DNA from: Burkholderia sp. D-99
GTDB lineage: Bacteria > Pseudomonadota > Gammaproteobacteria > Burkholderiales > Burkholderiaceae
Reading direction: 5' to 3'
DNA: 64,000 nt
Assembly (NCBI RefSeq): GCF_011605345.1
Contig: NZ_JAAOXM010000002.1
Span: 248,001 to 312,000, forward strand
Under the pieces are notes generated by a model. It had not been told where the DNA came from. It saw only the letters and a list, made by a program, of their open reading frames with translations, and did not search any database. Shown one piece after another: positions 26,680 to 36,304 of the stretch. Made by a program: the position numbers and the translations under genes. Each line of letters starts with the position of its first letter. Position 1 is the first letter of the stretch.

Positions 26680-28233
26680 TCAGTTGACGCGGCGCGAGAC
26701 GCCGTGCCAGTACTGCTCGCGTACGAGCTTGCGGGCGATCTTGCCGCTGGCGTTCTTCGGCAGTTCCGCGACGAAATCGACGGCGCGCGGCAGCTTGTAG
26801 TCGGCGAGCAGCGCGCGGCAATGCGCGACCAGATCGGCAGCCTGCGCGTCGCGGCCGGGCTTCAACACGACGACGGCCTTCACGGCCTCGCCCCACTTTT
26901 CGTCGGGCACGCCGACCACGCATGCCTCGAGCACGTCCGCATGCCGATACAGCGTCGCCTCGACTTCCGTCGGGTACACGTTGAAGCCGCCCGAAATGAT
27001 CATGTCGTTCTTGCGGTCGACAAGGTAGATGAAGCCTTCGTCGTCGGTGCGCGCGAGATCGCCCGTATGCAGCCAGCCGTCGACCAGCACCTCGCGCGTC
27101 AGCTCCGGCGCGTTCCAGTAACCCTGGAACACGTCCGCGCCGCGAATCACGATCTCGCCGAGCGCGTCGCCTTCGACTTCACGCCCGTCCGCGTCGACGA
27201 CGCGCACCTCCGTCTCGCCGAGCGGCCGGCCGCACGACGCGAGCCGCGCATGATCGGACAGCAATGCGTAGGCGTGATCGGCGATGCCGAGACGCGTGAC
27301 ACCCGACGTCGACTCGCTCGCGCCATAGCCCTGCGACAGCACCGGGCCGATGCGCGACCACGCCTCCTCGATGCGCGCCGGCGCCATCGGCGCCGCGCCG
27401 TAGCCGAGCACTTTCAGGCTGCGCAGGTCGGCGCGCACGAGGTCCGGCTCGTTCAGCACCATGTTGATCATCGCCGGCACCATGAACGCGTGCGTGATGC
27501 GCAAGCGCGCCACGTCGGCGAGGAAGCGCGCGGGCTCGAACGCATCGAACAGCACGAGCGTCGCGCCGCAGAACAGGTAAGGCTGCATCAGCATGCCCGA
27601 CGCGTGCGTGATCGGCCCGATCAGCGCGAGCCGGTCGCCGGGCTGCGCGGGGCGGTCCATGCCGAGCACGATCTTGCGCAGCGACGCGAGCCGGTTGCCG
27701 TAGCTCTGCATCGCGGCCTTGATGCGCCCCGTCGAGCCGGACGAGAAATGCAGCACCGCGAGATCGTCGATGGCCGGCACGTAGTCGGGCATCGCGCTGC
27801 TGCCCTGCGCGAGCAGCGTTTCGTAATCGAGGTAGCCGTCGGTCGCGCCGTCGATCGACACGAACCGTTCCACCGACGCGAAGCCCGGCGAGTCCGGCGT
27901 GTAATGCGTATAGCCGCGGCCGCCGATGAACGCGACGGGCGTGCAGTTGCCGACGACGTCGGCCGCCTCGGCCACGGTGAAGCGCGGATTCAGCGCGGCC
28001 TTCACGAGGCCGGCCTTGTACAGCGCGCACTCGATCTCGACGAGCTCGATGGCGTTGCGGGCCTGCACGGCGATCCGCGCGCCGGGCGCGAAGCCCAGCC
28101 CGCGCAGCGCGTTCGCGAGGCGCGTCGAACGCTCGTCGAGCTGACGGTAGGTGACGGCGCGGTCGCGATGCAGCACGGCGGGCTGGTCGCCCCAGTAACG
28201 GGCCGCGCGCCGCAGGAAGTAGGCGAAGCTCAA
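26680..28233 (-). CDS. AMP-forming acyl-CoA synthetase (TTG start)
   Basis: 517 residues. P-loop 'LHFSSGSTGRIKAAM' (AMP-binding A3 motif), 'YGASESTSGVTRLG' (A5), 'WLHTGDLARTDDEGFIYLVD' (A7), 'KNDMIISGGFNVYPTEVE' (A8) and the A10 lysine in 'KNASGKIARKL' are all present. It activates a carboxylic acid with ATP and CoA. The likely start is TTG at 28233, preceded by AGGAG seven bases upstream; the ATG at 28290 has no ribosome site and overlaps the regulatory region. First gene of the minus-strand operon, divergent from a LysR gene. Confidence 0.87.
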   Translation of the reverse strand: MSFAYFLRRAARYWGDQPAVLHRDRAVTYRQLDERSTRLANALRGLGFAPGARIAVQARNAIELVEIECALYKAGLVKAALNPRFTVAEAADVVGNCTPVAFIGGRGYTHYTPDSPGFASVERFVSIDGATDGYLDYETLLAQGSSAMPDYVPAIDDLAVLHFSSGSTGRIKAAMQSYGNRLASLRKIVLGMDRPAQPGDRLALIGPITHASGMLMQPYLFCGATLVLFDAFEPARFLADVARLRITHAFMVPAMINMVLNEPDLVRADLRSLKVLGYGAAPMAPARIEEAWSRIGPVLSQGYGASESTSGVTRLGIADHAYALLSDHARLASCGRPLGETEVRVVDADGREVEGDALGEIVIRGADVFQGYWNAPELTREVLVDGWLHTGDLARTDDEGFIYLVDRKNDMIISGGFNVYPTEVEATLYRHADVLEACVVGVPDEKWGEAVKAVVVLKPGRDAQAADLVAHCRALLADYKLPRAVDFVAELPKNASGKIARKLVREQYWHGVSRRVN

Positions 28234-28280
28234 GCGAATTCTCCTGGTCGAACGATGCCGCCAGTCTGTAAGATGCACGG

Positions 28281-28295
28281 GCATCACCACAATGC
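28281..28295. promoter_or_regulatory. LysR-box-like GCAT-N7-ATGC in the divergent promoter
   Basis: An interrupted palindrome with LysR-type 15-base geometry, located between the acyl-CoA synthetase start (28233) and the LysR start (28335). Assigned by position and symmetry only. Confidence 0.4.
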
Positions 28296-28334
28296 ATTAC
28301 CGGCTATAAAGTCATAACCCGTAGGAATCCCCTG

Positions 28335-29225
28335 ATGGATACGCGCGATCTGGAATACCTGTTGGCCGTCGAACGGCACGGCAGCATCGGCAAGGCCGCC
28401 GACGCGTTGGGCCTGTCGCAGCCGGCACTGACCAAGGCCATGCAGCGGCTGGAGACGCAGGTCGGCGTGACGCTGTTCGAGCGAACCGCGAGCGGCATGA
28501 CGCCGACGCCGGCCGGTGCGCGGTTCGTCGCGCGCGCGCAGCGGATCGCGCTCGAATTCGACGATGCGATGCAGGAGATGCGCGCGATTCGCGGCGGCGA
28601 GCAGGGTGTCGTGCGGATCGGCTACTCGCCGACCGTGCCGACCGCGCTGGTGCTCGGCGCGTGCCGGCAACTGATCGGCGAACGGCCGGCCGCGAAGCTG
28701 CGGCTGCGCTGCCGGCTCGCGCGCGAGCTGCTCGACCTGCTCGCGGCCGGCGAACTCGACCTCGTCGTGGCGCCCGCGCCGACCCAGCCGGACGCGACAC
28801 TCGCGCGCGTCGAGCTGTTCAGCGACCGCCTGTCGGTGCTCGCCGACGAAGCGCATCCGCTGCAGCGCAAGCGCGGCCTCACGCTCGCCGATCTCGTCGA
28901 CCAGGAATGGCTGCTGCCCGAGACGACGCTGCCGGTGCGGCGCCAGATCGACGACGCGTTCCGCGCACGCGGCCTCGCCGGCCCGCGCCTGCGCGTCGAA
29001 ACGGATTTCGGCAGCACGTCGTTGCTGCACCTGCTGCGCGGCACGCCGCTGCTGTGCGTCGGTGGAACCGAGGCGCTCGATCAGCTCAACGGGCTGCGCG
29101 CGCTCGACCTGCTGCCCGGCGAACTCGACCTCGGACGGCGCATCGCCGCGATGCATCGGGCGGGCGCGTACCTGCCGCCGCTGGTGCAGCGCATCGTCGC
29201 GCTGCTGCAGGCGCGCGTGAAATAG
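28335..29225 (+). CDS. LysR-family transcriptional regulator of the acyl-CoA operon
   Basis: 296 residues. N-terminal HTH 'GSIGKAADALGLSQPALTKA' (about 17-36), then 'VTLFERTASGMTPTPAGARF', and an effector domain with 'VVRIGYSPTVPTALVLGACR'. The family acts as tetramers that bind divergent promoters. It is transcribed away from the acyl-CoA synthetase operon and probably activates it in response to the imported acid or its CoA ester. Confidence 0.88.
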   Translation: MDTRDLEYLLAVERHGSIGKAADALGLSQPALTKAMQRLETQVGVTLFERTASGMTPTPAGARFVARAQRIALEFDDAMQEMRAIRGGEQGVVRIGYSPTVPTALVLGACRQLIGERPAAKLRLRCRLARELLDLLAAGELDLVVAPAPTQPDATLARVELFSDRLSVLADEAHPLQRKRGLTLADLVDQEWLLPETTLPVRRQIDDAFRARGLAGPRLRVETDFGSTSLLHLLRGTPLLCVGGTEALDQLNGLRALDLLPGELDLGRRIAAMHRAGAYLPPLVQRIVALLQARVK

Positions 29226-29370
29226 CCACGCGCACCCGCCGCGACCATCATTTGCGGGAGTGATGACACTCCCCTTTTTCTGCGGATTTGACCGGGGAGG
29301 CAGTGCCGACAACACTAGCCCGCAGTGCCGCAAAGACGGCGCGCGCACGCCTCCCCCTTCAGAGTCCGCC

Positions 29371-30735
29371 ATGTACCCGACCGACACCGTGCAATCCCCG
29401 AGCGCCGCCCGGCCGCTCGCCGACCGGCAGCTGCGCCGGATCGTCATCGCCTCCGTCGCCGGCAACGCGATGGAGTGGTACGACTTTTTCGTGTACGGCA
29501 CGGCCGCGGCGCTCGTGTTTGGCCACGTGTTCTTTCCGCCCGGCGCGTCGCCGCTCGCGGGCAGCCTCGCCGCGTTCGCGGCGTTCGCGCTCGGCTTCGT
29601 TGCACGGCCGCTGGGCGGGATCGTGTTCGGCCACGTCGGCGATCGTTACGGGCGCAAGGCGTCGCTCGTGTGGACGCTGCTGATCATGGGCGCATCGACC
29701 TTCGCGATCGGCCTGCTGCCGACCTATGCGCAGGTCGGCCTGTGGGCACCGGCGGCGCTCGTCGCGCTGCGCCTGCTGCAAGGCATTGCGTCCGGCGGCG
29801 AATGGGGCGGCGGCGTGCTGATGATCAGCGAGAACGCGCCGCCCGAGCAGCGCGGCTATTACGCCGCCTGGAGCCAGCTCGGCGTGGGCGGCGGCTTCGT
29901 GCTGTCGTCGGCCGCGTTCCTCGCCGCGCAGGCGCTGCCGGACGACGCGTTCCGCACCTGGGGCTGGCGGTTGCCGTTCCTCGCGAGCATCGCCATTTTC
30001 GCGATCGGCATCTATATCCGCCGCCATCTGCCGGAAAGCCGCGACTTCGAGCAGGCCGGCAAGCGCGGCGCGCATACGCACCTGCCGATCGTCGAGTGCA
30101 TTCGCCGCCATCCGAAGGAAATCCTGCTCGCGATGGGGCTGCGCGTGGCCGAGAACGGCGGTGCCTACATCTTCCTCGCGTTCTCGCTCGTCTACGGCAA
30201 GTACGTCGGCATTCCGAACGGCGTGATGCTGACCGGCGTGATGATCGCGATGATCGTCGAGATGGGCGCGATGCTCGCGTGGGGCCGGCTGTCCGACCGG
30301 ATCGGCCGCAAGCCCGTGTACCTGATCGGCGCGCTGAGCCTCGTCGCGTGCGCGTTCCCGTTCTTCTGGCTGCTCGACACGCGCGCGACGCCGCTCGTGT
30401 GGCTCGCGCTCACGGTCGGCACGGCCGTCAGCCACGGCGCGATGATCGGCACGCTGCCCGCGCTCGTCGGCGAGCTGTTCAGCACCGAGGTGCGCTACTC
30501 GGGCGTCGCGCTCGGTCACGAAGTCGCGTCGATCTTCGCGGGCGGGATGTCGCCGCTGATCGCGACCGCGCTGCTCGCGCGCTATCACGCATCGTGGCCC
30601 GTGTCGTTGTTCCTCGTCGTGCTCGGCCTCGTGACGGTCGCGACACTGTGCGTGATGCGCGAAACGCGAATCGTGGGGGCCGCTCCCGCTGCCCCCGCTG
30701 CTCCCGCTACGGACACGCGCGGCGACACGGCGTGA
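29371..30735 (+). CDS. MFS transporter, metabolite:proton symporter (MHS) family
   Basis: 454 residues. 'SVAGNAMEWYDFFVYGTAAA' in helix 1, 'GGIVFGHVGDRYGRKASLVW' in the 2-3 loop and 'RLLQGIASGGEWGGGVLMIS' in helix 4 are diagnostic of the MHS group (ShiA, ProP, KgtP). It imports an organic acid or osmolyte with protons. The earlier in-frame ATG at 29260 has no family sequence behind it. Alanine/proline-rich C-terminus. Convergent with the dehydrogenase gene at 30855. Confidence 0.88.
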   Translation: MYPTDTVQSPSAARPLADRQLRRIVIASVAGNAMEWYDFFVYGTAAALVFGHVFFPPGASPLAGSLAAFAAFALGFVARPLGGIVFGHVGDRYGRKASLVWTLLIMGASTFAIGLLPTYAQVGLWAPAALVALRLLQGIASGGEWGGGVLMISENAPPEQRGYYAAWSQLGVGGGFVLSSAAFLAAQALPDDAFRTWGWRLPFLASIAIFAIGIYIRRHLPESRDFEQAGKRGAHTHLPIVECIRRHPKEILLAMGLRVAENGGAYIFLAFSLVYGKYVGIPNGVMLTGVMIAMIVEMGAMLAWGRLSDRIGRKPVYLIGALSLVACAFPFFWLLDTRATPLVWLALTVGTAVSHGAMIGTLPALVGELFSTEVRYSGVALGHEVASIFAGGMSPLIATALLARYHASWPVSLFLVVLGLVTVATLCVMRETRIVGAAPAAPAAPATDTRGDTA

Positions 30736-30854
30736 CCATGACGCTTCGATCCGCGCAAGCGGGCCGATCCGCGCCGGCAGGCGGCGAGCACGACGGCCGG
30801 CACAGCCGTTCCCGGCGCGTGTCGCCGCTCGCGCTCGCCAACCCGACGCGCTGC

Positions 30855-31865
30855 CTAGTTGCCGCCCTCCCGCCGCGCGCCGTCGAACGCCGGCGCGAGT
30901 CCCAGGTGATCGAGCAGCCGCGCGAATTCGCCGAGCCGCTGCCGCATGTAGGCGGGCACGTCGACCTCGGCGTAGTCGTGGAAGCCCGCACCCGTGCGCA
31001 CGCCGTCGCGCCCGGCTTCCATGTTGCGCACGACGCTCGCGGCCGGTGCGAAACGCGGGCCGATCTCGCCGGCCAGGTACGTCGACGCGTAGTACAGGAT
31101 GTCGCAGCCACCCCAGTCGATGAATTCGAGCAGCCCGAGCACCGCGAAGCGCGGGCCGAAGCCGGTGCGGATCGCCGTGTCGATGTCCGCCGCGCTCGCG
31201 ACGCCCTCCTCGACCATCCGCGCGGCCTCGTTCATCGCGAGCGCCTGGATGCGCGGCACGATATAGCCGGGTGCGGGCCCGCAGATCACCGGCTTCTTGC
31301 CGACCCGTTCGAGCAACGCGGCGAGCGTATCGACTACAGTTTGATCGGTCGCATCGCCGCGGCTGATTTCGACGAGCGGCATCAGCAGCGCGGGGTTCAG
31401 CCAGTGCGCGTTCAGCATCCGCGCCGGGTGCGCGACATGGCGCTGCAACTCGGTGACGACGAACGTCGACGTCGTCGACGCGATCGTTGCATGCGCATCG
31501 ACATGCGCGCCGAGCCAGCGCAGCGCGTCGGCCTTCGCGTCGAGCACTTCGGGCAGTGCCTCGAACACGATGTCGGCCTGGCGCACCGCTTCGGCTGCAC
31601 CGTCCCGGGCGACGAGCGCGATGCGCGCGACCACGGCTTCCGCCTGCGCGGCGTCGATGCGGCCGAGCGCGACCTGCGCGTGCAGCGGCCTCTCGATCTC
31701 GTCGCGCGTGCGTGCCTCGAATGCACGCCATCCGGCCGCGTCGCGCGGCTTGAAGTCGACCAGCGTCACGTCGAGCCCCGCGAACGCGAACACGAGCGCG
31801 ATCCCCTGCCCCATGCGCCCCGCGCCGAGCACGTGGACGCGCGTCACATCGGCGGCCGCCTTCAT
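30855..31865 (-). CDS. 3-hydroxyacyl-CoA dehydrogenase-family enzyme
   Basis: 336 residues. The Rossmann motif 'VHVLGAGRMGQGIALVFAFA' at the N-terminus, 'ASTTSTFVVTELQRHVAHPA' and 'NAHWLNPALLMPLVEISRGD' (catalytic His and Asn region), then the helical C-terminal domain 'GFGPRFAVLGLLEFIDWGGC'. It oxidises a 3-hydroxyacyl group with NAD+; members of this branch also include L-carnitine dehydrogenase and lambda-crystallin. Its start overlaps the stop of the opine-dehydrogenase-like gene by four bases (ATGA), so the pair is coupled. Confidence 0.85.
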   Translation of the reverse strand: MKAAADVTRVHVLGAGRMGQGIALVFAFAGLDVTLVDFKPRDAAGWRAFEARTRDEIERPLHAQVALGRIDAAQAEAVVARIALVARDGAAEAVRQADIVFEALPEVLDAKADALRWLGAHVDAHATIASTTSTFVVTELQRHVAHPARMLNAHWLNPALLMPLVEISRGDATDQTVVDTLAALLERVGKKPVICGPAPGYIVPRIQALAMNEAARMVEEGVASAADIDTAIRTGFGPRFAVLGLLEFIDWGGCDILYYASTYLAGEIGPRFAPAASVVRNMEAGRDGVRTGAGFHDYAEVDVPAYMRQRLGEFARLLDHLGLAPAFDGARREGGN

Positions 31866-32971
31866 GCCGCGTACCCCGCGTCGAGCAGCGCGCGCATCGC
31901 GTCCTTCGACAGCGCGGCAAGCCCGAGCCGCTCCAGCGTGCGGCCTTCCGCGTACAGGTCGCGCACCGCGACCGCGCTCGCGATGCTCAGCAGCCCCTGC
32001 GCGACGGGCGTCGGTACGCCGGCCCAGCGCCCGCACGACACGATGAGCGACAGCCCGAGCCGGGTGTCCTCGAGCATGTAGCGATGCGTGCGCAGATCGA
32101 TCTTCTCGCGCCAGTCGCCGCTATCGGTCAGCTTGCCGTGCGCGCCGCGCCCGTACATCCATTCGTCGCCGTCGGCCGCATAGTGATCCGCGAGCGGGAA
32201 ATGCGGTGCGCGGTAACCGAGCGCTTCACGCACCGCGATGCGCTCGGCGTCGAGCGCGTTCGTCACGCGGCGGATCGCCGGTTGCGTGCCTTCGTTGTGG
32301 ATGTCCCACGCGTCGAAGTGTTCGAGCGGCCCGGCGTTCATCAGGATCAGCGGCGGATGGATCACCGGCCCCGCGTTCATCAGCGCGCCGGACAACGCAT
32401 CCTCGACCGGTTCGACCGACGGATAGCCCGCGCGCAGCACGTCGAACGCCCAGCCGGCCGCATTCGCCGGAAACACACCGGTCGGCAGGCGCGTCGCATA
32501 CGCGCTGATCACGACCTCGTTGTCGCCATGCTTGCGCACCAGGTACGGCAGCGTGCCCGTCTCGGCGAAGGCGATACGCGAACGGTTGCCGGCGTCGGCC
32601 GCCGCACGTGCGAACACGTTGCTGCCGAACGTGCCGGGCGGCAGGAACACGACCTGGCCGTCCTCCAGCAGCGGTGCAACCTGTGCGGCGAGCGCGTCGT
32701 GCGAGGTGGCCGGCAGCGGCACCACGACGAGCCGCGCGCCGCGCAGCGCGGCCGCGAGATCGTCGGTCAGGCAGATCGCGCCGGGCGCGTCGCCGAGCGG
32801 CACCGTGCGCTTGCCGCGATAGTCGGCCACGTTCAGCACGCCGAGCTCGCGCAGCCGTGCATGCGGCTCGCGATCGCGCCGCCACCACGTCACGTCATGG
32901 CCCTTCTCGAGCAGGTCGATGGCCGCCGCATGGCAGCCGTGGCCGCCGCCCAGAACACATACCTTCATCAT
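31862..32971 (-). CDS. NAD/NADP octopine/nopaline dehydrogenase-like protein
   Basis: 369 residues. The N-terminal Rossmann motif 'VCVLGGGHGCHAAAIDLLEK' and the C-terminal opine-dehydrogenase domain with 'NAGPVIHPPLILMNAG' (conserved catalytic His) and 'YGRGAHGKLTDSGDWREKID' define the family. Opine dehydrogenases couple an amino acid to a keto acid, or the reverse. Two adjacent ATGs are possible (32971 and 32968); the second has better spacing from GGAG. Paired with a hydroxyacyl-CoA dehydrogenase, which suggests catabolism of an N-carboxyalkyl amino acid or related compound, but this is inference. Confidence 0.82.
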   Translation of the reverse strand: MMKVCVLGGGHGCHAAAIDLLEKGHDVTWWRRDREPHARLRELGVLNVADYRGKRTVPLGDAPGAICLTDDLAAALRGARLVVVPLPATSHDALAAQVAPLLEDGQVVFLPPGTFGSNVFARAAADAGNRSRIAFAETGTLPYLVRKHGDNEVVISAYATRLPTGVFPANAAGWAFDVLRAGYPSVEPVEDALSGALMNAGPVIHPPLILMNAGPLEHFDAWDIHNEGTQPAIRRVTNALDAERIAVREALGYRAPHFPLADHYAADGDEWMYGRGAHGKLTDSGDWREKIDLRTHRYMLEDTRLGLSLIVSCGRWAGVPTPVAQGLLSIASAVAVRDLYAEGRTLERLGLAALSKDAMRALLDAGYAA

Positions 32972-33132
32972 CGTCTCCGGTTGATCGAGTGTGACCGAGA
33001 CTACGCGGCCGCCCCCGCCGCGTCGCTTCAAAACGCGCAACGGCACGCCCGTTCGCGCAACACAATCGCGGCGCGGCGCATGCGCCGCCCGCGCGTGCCG
33101 ACACGCCGACACATCCGACCCGAGGCCCACGA

Positions 33133-34107
33133 ATGGATATCGCCCTTTCCCGCCATGCGCCGAACCGGCTCGGCACGCTTCACGCGCCCGATGAAGTCGA
33201 ACGCGCCGTCGCGCATCGGCTCGGGCCGCACCGGATGGCCGCGCGCGGCCGCGATCCGTTTCATGCCGAGCTATACGAAGTGCCGCTGCATCACGGCGCG
33301 CTGCTCGAACTCTGCTACGGCCGCGAAACGCGCATCGATTTCGGCAGCGACACCGGTCATTTCCTGTTCAGGCTGACGCTCGCGGGCGCATGCGAGCTGC
33401 AGGCTGGCGCCGTCGTCGCGCAGGCGGGCCCCGGCGAGCTGACCGTGTCGTCGCCCGCGCTCGCGAGCCGCCTGAGCACGAGCCCCGATTGCCGCAACCT
33501 CGTGCTGCGGCTCGAACGCGGCGCGCTCGAACGCAAGCTGCAGGACATGCTGAACGCAACGCTCACGCGGCCGCTGCAGTTCGAACTCGCGGCCGGCGGC
33601 ACGGGCACAGGCGCCGCACTCGTGCTGCCGACCTTCGAATACCTGTGCCGGCTCGGCGCGCAGCCGGGTATCGGCACGGCCGCGACCACCTTCGGCGCCG
33701 ATCTCACCGCGTGGCTGATGTCGCTGCTGCTCACGCACCTGCCGCACTCGTACAGCGACGCGCTCGCACGCGGCACCCCGCTGCTACCGGCGCACGTGCG
33801 CCGCGCGTGCGACCACGTCGACGCGCACCTCGGCGAACCGCTCGCGCTGGCCACGCTGGCGGCCGTCGCGGGCGTCGCGCCGCGCACGCTGCAGCATGCG
33901 TTTCGCGCGTTCCTGCACACCACGCCGGCAGCGTACGTGCGCGAGCGCCGGCTCGCCGCCGTGCACGCCGCACTGCAACACGGCGACGCGCGCAGCGTGA
34001 CCGACGTGCTGATCGCGCACGGCATCCATGGCTTCGGCCATTTCGCGAAGGCGTATGCGCGGCGTTACGGCCATGCGCCTTCCGTCACCGCGAGGCAATC
34101 CCGATGA
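33133..34107 (+). CDS. AraC-family transcriptional regulator
   Basis: 324 residues. An N-terminal AraC-binding-like domain ('LYEVPLHHGALLELCYGRET') precedes a C-terminal pair of HTHs: 'LALATLAAVAGVAPRTLQHA' and 'SVTDVLIAHGIHGFGHFAKA' with the 'YARRYGHAPS' ending. Divergent from the opine-dehydrogenase operon, its probable target. The stop overlaps the ATG of a LysR gene by four bases, so two regulators are cotranscribed. Confidence 0.87.
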   Translation: MDIALSRHAPNRLGTLHAPDEVERAVAHRLGPHRMAARGRDPFHAELYEVPLHHGALLELCYGRETRIDFGSDTGHFLFRLTLAGACELQAGAVVAQAGPGELTVSSPALASRLSTSPDCRNLVLRLERGALERKLQDMLNATLTRPLQFELAAGGTGTGAALVLPTFEYLCRLGAQPGIGTAATTFGADLTAWLMSLLLTHLPHSYSDALARGTPLLPAHVRRACDHVDAHLGEPLALATLAAVAGVAPRTLQHAFRAFLHTTPAAYVRERRLAAVHAALQHGDARSVTDVLIAHGIHGFGHFAKAYARRYGHAPSVTARQSR

Positions 34108-35138
34108 CGCACGCCGCAACCGGCCGCCCGGCGGCCTCGACCCGCGCCGAATCCGCGCCGCACGACAGCGACGCGTCCGAACTGCGCGTGCAGGATCTCG
34201 ATCTCAACTTGCTGAAGACGTTTCGCGCGGTCTACGAGGAGCGGCACGTCGGCCGTGCGGCGCTGCGGCTCGGCGTCACGCAGCCGTCCGTCAGCCATGC
34301 GCTCGGCCGGCTGCGGCTGATGTTCCGCGACGCGCTGTTCGTGCGCACCGGCACCGGTGTCGAGCCGACGCCGCGCGCGCAGCGGCTCGCGCTATCGGTC
34401 GACAAGGCGCTCGCGATCCTGCAGGACGTGCTCGACGAAGGCTCGCGCTTCACGCCCGACAGCACGCAGCGCGTGTTCCGCCTGCACATGAGCGATTTCG
34501 CCGCGAGCGCGTTCCTGCCGACGCTGCTCGCCGCCTTCGACCACCGCGCGCCGGGCGCGGTGATCGAGACGCTGCACGTCGACGAAGGCCAGCTCAACGT
34601 CGCGCTCGAATCGGGGCGCATCGACTTCGCGCTCGGGCATTTCGCCGACGCGTCGAGCCACTTCCAGCGTACCGCGCTGCTGCACGAGCGCTGCGTGCTG
34701 CTGATGCCGCGCCGCACTGCACAGCGTGTCGCACTGCCCGACGATTACGTGCTCGACGGCGCGGCACCCGATACGCTGCGCTTCGTCGCGGTCACGTCGC
34801 ATCCGCAATCGATGCAGCTGCTGGAACGGCACGGGCTGATGCCGCGCGTGCGCGCGGCGCTACCCGATTTCATGGTGGTGCCCGCGCTGCTGCAGGACGG
34901 CGACTATGCGCTGATCCTGCCGGAGACGATCGCGATCACGTTCGCGGCACGGCAGCCGTGCGCGCTGTACGAGATCGCCGAGGCCGGCGAATGGGCCGTC
35001 AATGCGTACTGGCACCGGCGCTTCGACGCCGACCCCGGCCATCGCTGGCTGCGCGCGCTGCTGCTCGAACTGTTCAGCATCGGCCAGCAGGCGCCGTTCG
35101 ACACATGGCTCGCGCCGCAGCCGCCCGCCTGCGCATAA
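34104..35138 (+). CDS. LysR-family transcriptional regulator (NodD/LeuO-like)
   Basis: 344 residues with a longer hydrophilic N-terminus before 'LDLNLLKTFRAVYEERHVGR' and the HTH 'RAALRLGVTQPSVSHALGRL' (about 52-72), then 'FVRTGTGVEPTPRA', typical of the NodD/NahR/LinR branch that senses aromatics. Translationally coupled to the preceding AraC gene (ATGA overlap). Convergent with a porin gene and 48 bases from it. Targets may include the porin or the opine-dehydrogenase operon. Confidence 0.86.
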   Translation: MTHAATGRPAASTRAESAPHDSDASELRVQDLDLNLLKTFRAVYEERHVGRAALRLGVTQPSVSHALGRLRLMFRDALFVRTGTGVEPTPRAQRLALSVDKALAILQDVLDEGSRFTPDSTQRVFRLHMSDFAASAFLPTLLAAFDHRAPGAVIETLHVDEGQLNVALESGRIDFALGHFADASSHFQRTALLHERCVLLMPRRTAQRVALPDDYVLDGAAPDTLRFVAVTSHPQSMQLLERHGLMPRVRAALPDFMVVPALLQDGDYALILPETIAITFAARQPCALYEIAEAGEWAVNAYWHRRFDADPGHRWLRALLLELFSIGQQAPFDTWLAPQPPACA

Positions 35139-35170
35139 CAGCGCCAACGACGCGAGCGGCGCAAGCGGGC

Positions 35171-35186
35171 ACCGGCGCGCGCCGGT
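35171..35186. terminator. Palindrome ACCGGCGCGCGCCGGT at a convergent junction
   Basis: Perfect 16-base palindrome between the LysR stop (35138) and the porin stop (35186-35188). May help end transcription from both sides; no T-run. Confidence 0.4.
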
Positions 35187-36304
35187 CAGAACGACGTGAG
35201 GATGCCCGCGACGATCGAGCTCGCCGTTGCCCCCGGTTGGGCGACGGCGACGCCGCCGCCCGCCGCACCGTTGACGACGAAGCGCGCATGCGCGCCGTTG
35301 CGCACCATCGCGGCGCCCGTGTACAGCACCGTGCGCTTCGACAGCGGATAGTCGAAGCGGATGCCGTACGAATCGGCGTTACCGTCGCTGTCCCCGACCT
35401 TGCGGTAGTGGCCGACACTCAGCAGCAGCGACGCGCGCCCGATCGGCACCGTCGCGCTCAGCTCCATGATGTCGCTGTGCGGATACGCGCTCTGGCTGTC
35501 GATCGCGGTCGCGACGTCTGGGCCGCCGCGATGACGCATGTACAGCGCGGCGACCTTCACGACATTGAAATCGTACGAAATCGCGCCCAGCGTGTAGTTG
35601 CCGTTCGCGGCCGGGCTCGTGTCGCCGAGCGTGGCTGCCGCCACCGGGCTGAACTTCTGCTGCATGTAGTCGACGTCGACCGACAGGCCGCCGCGCACGT
35701 AGTTGAGCCCCGCGCCATACGTATCGCCGAGCGTCGCCGGCTGCCCGGCCGCGCCGTTGGTGCCGCGCGCGGCCATCGCGCGCAGGATGAAACCCGCGTA
35801 GCGCGGCGACGTATAGCGCATCGAATTGCGCACGCGCAGGAACGCGGGCCCGACGAAGTTGTTGGTCGCGTTGCCCCACGCGAGCCCTGCGCCGAGGCCC
35901 GGCAGGCTGTACGTGACGAGTGTGGTGTGCAGGATCGTGTAAAGCTCGCCGAACTGCACGCCGCCGAACGGCCCGGTGATGCCGACCCACGCTTCACGGC
36001 CGAACAGCGCGCTGCTGTTCGACAACGCACCGCTGCCCGCGTTGAAGCCGTCTTCGAGCTTGAAGATCGTCGCGTAACCGCCGCCGAGATCCTCGACACC
36101 CTTCAGCCCCCACTGCGATGCCCACAGGTTGCCGCTGCCCATGCGCGTCACGTGGTTCGGCCCGGCGTTCGCGTATTCGATCGCGGTGTCGACGCGGCCG
36201 TAGAGCGTCACGCTCGATTGTGCAAATGTGGGCAGCGCCGCGCAGGCAAGCAGCGCGGCAAGCGGTACGGCAAGCCGGTCGGCCCGCCCGTTCGTTTGGT
36301 TCAT
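35186..36304 (-). CDS. Gram-negative trimeric porin
   Basis: 372 residues. The signal peptide ends 'LLACAALPTFA' and the mature chain begins QSSVTLYGRVDTAIEYANAG; 'GLKGVEDLGGGYATIFKLED' and the terminal 'AGILTSF' fit the porin family. The start at 36304 is preceded by GGGACGACGACG with only weak ribosome-site purines; the alternative at 36352 would not give a normal signal peptide. Divergent from the MFS gene at 36716, with which it may form an uptake pair for the iac island. Confidence 0.86.
   Translation of the reverse strand: MNQTNGRADRLAVPLAALLACAALPTFAQSSVTLYGRVDTAIEYANAGPNHVTRMGSGNLWASQWGLKGVEDLGGGYATIFKLEDGFNAGSGALSNSSALFGREAWVGITGPFGGVQFGELYTILHTTLVTYSLPGLGAGLAWGNATNNFVGPAFLRVRNSMRYTSPRYAGFILRAMAARGTNGAAGQPATLGDTYGAGLNYVRGGLSVDVDYMQQKFSPVAAATLGDTSPAANGNYTLGAISYDFNVVKVAALYMRHRGGPDVATAIDSQSAYPHSDIMELSATVPIGRASLLLSVGHYRKVGDSDGNADSYGIRFDYPLSKRTVLYTGAAMVRNGAHARFVVNGAAGGGVAVAQPGATASSIVAGILTSF

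Noticed and set aside
23019..26687. A 1222-codon plus-strand open frame opposite the MFS, CoA-transferase and dehydrogenase genes
   Set aside because: Same antisense artefact; spans several real genes on the other strand and has no domain.
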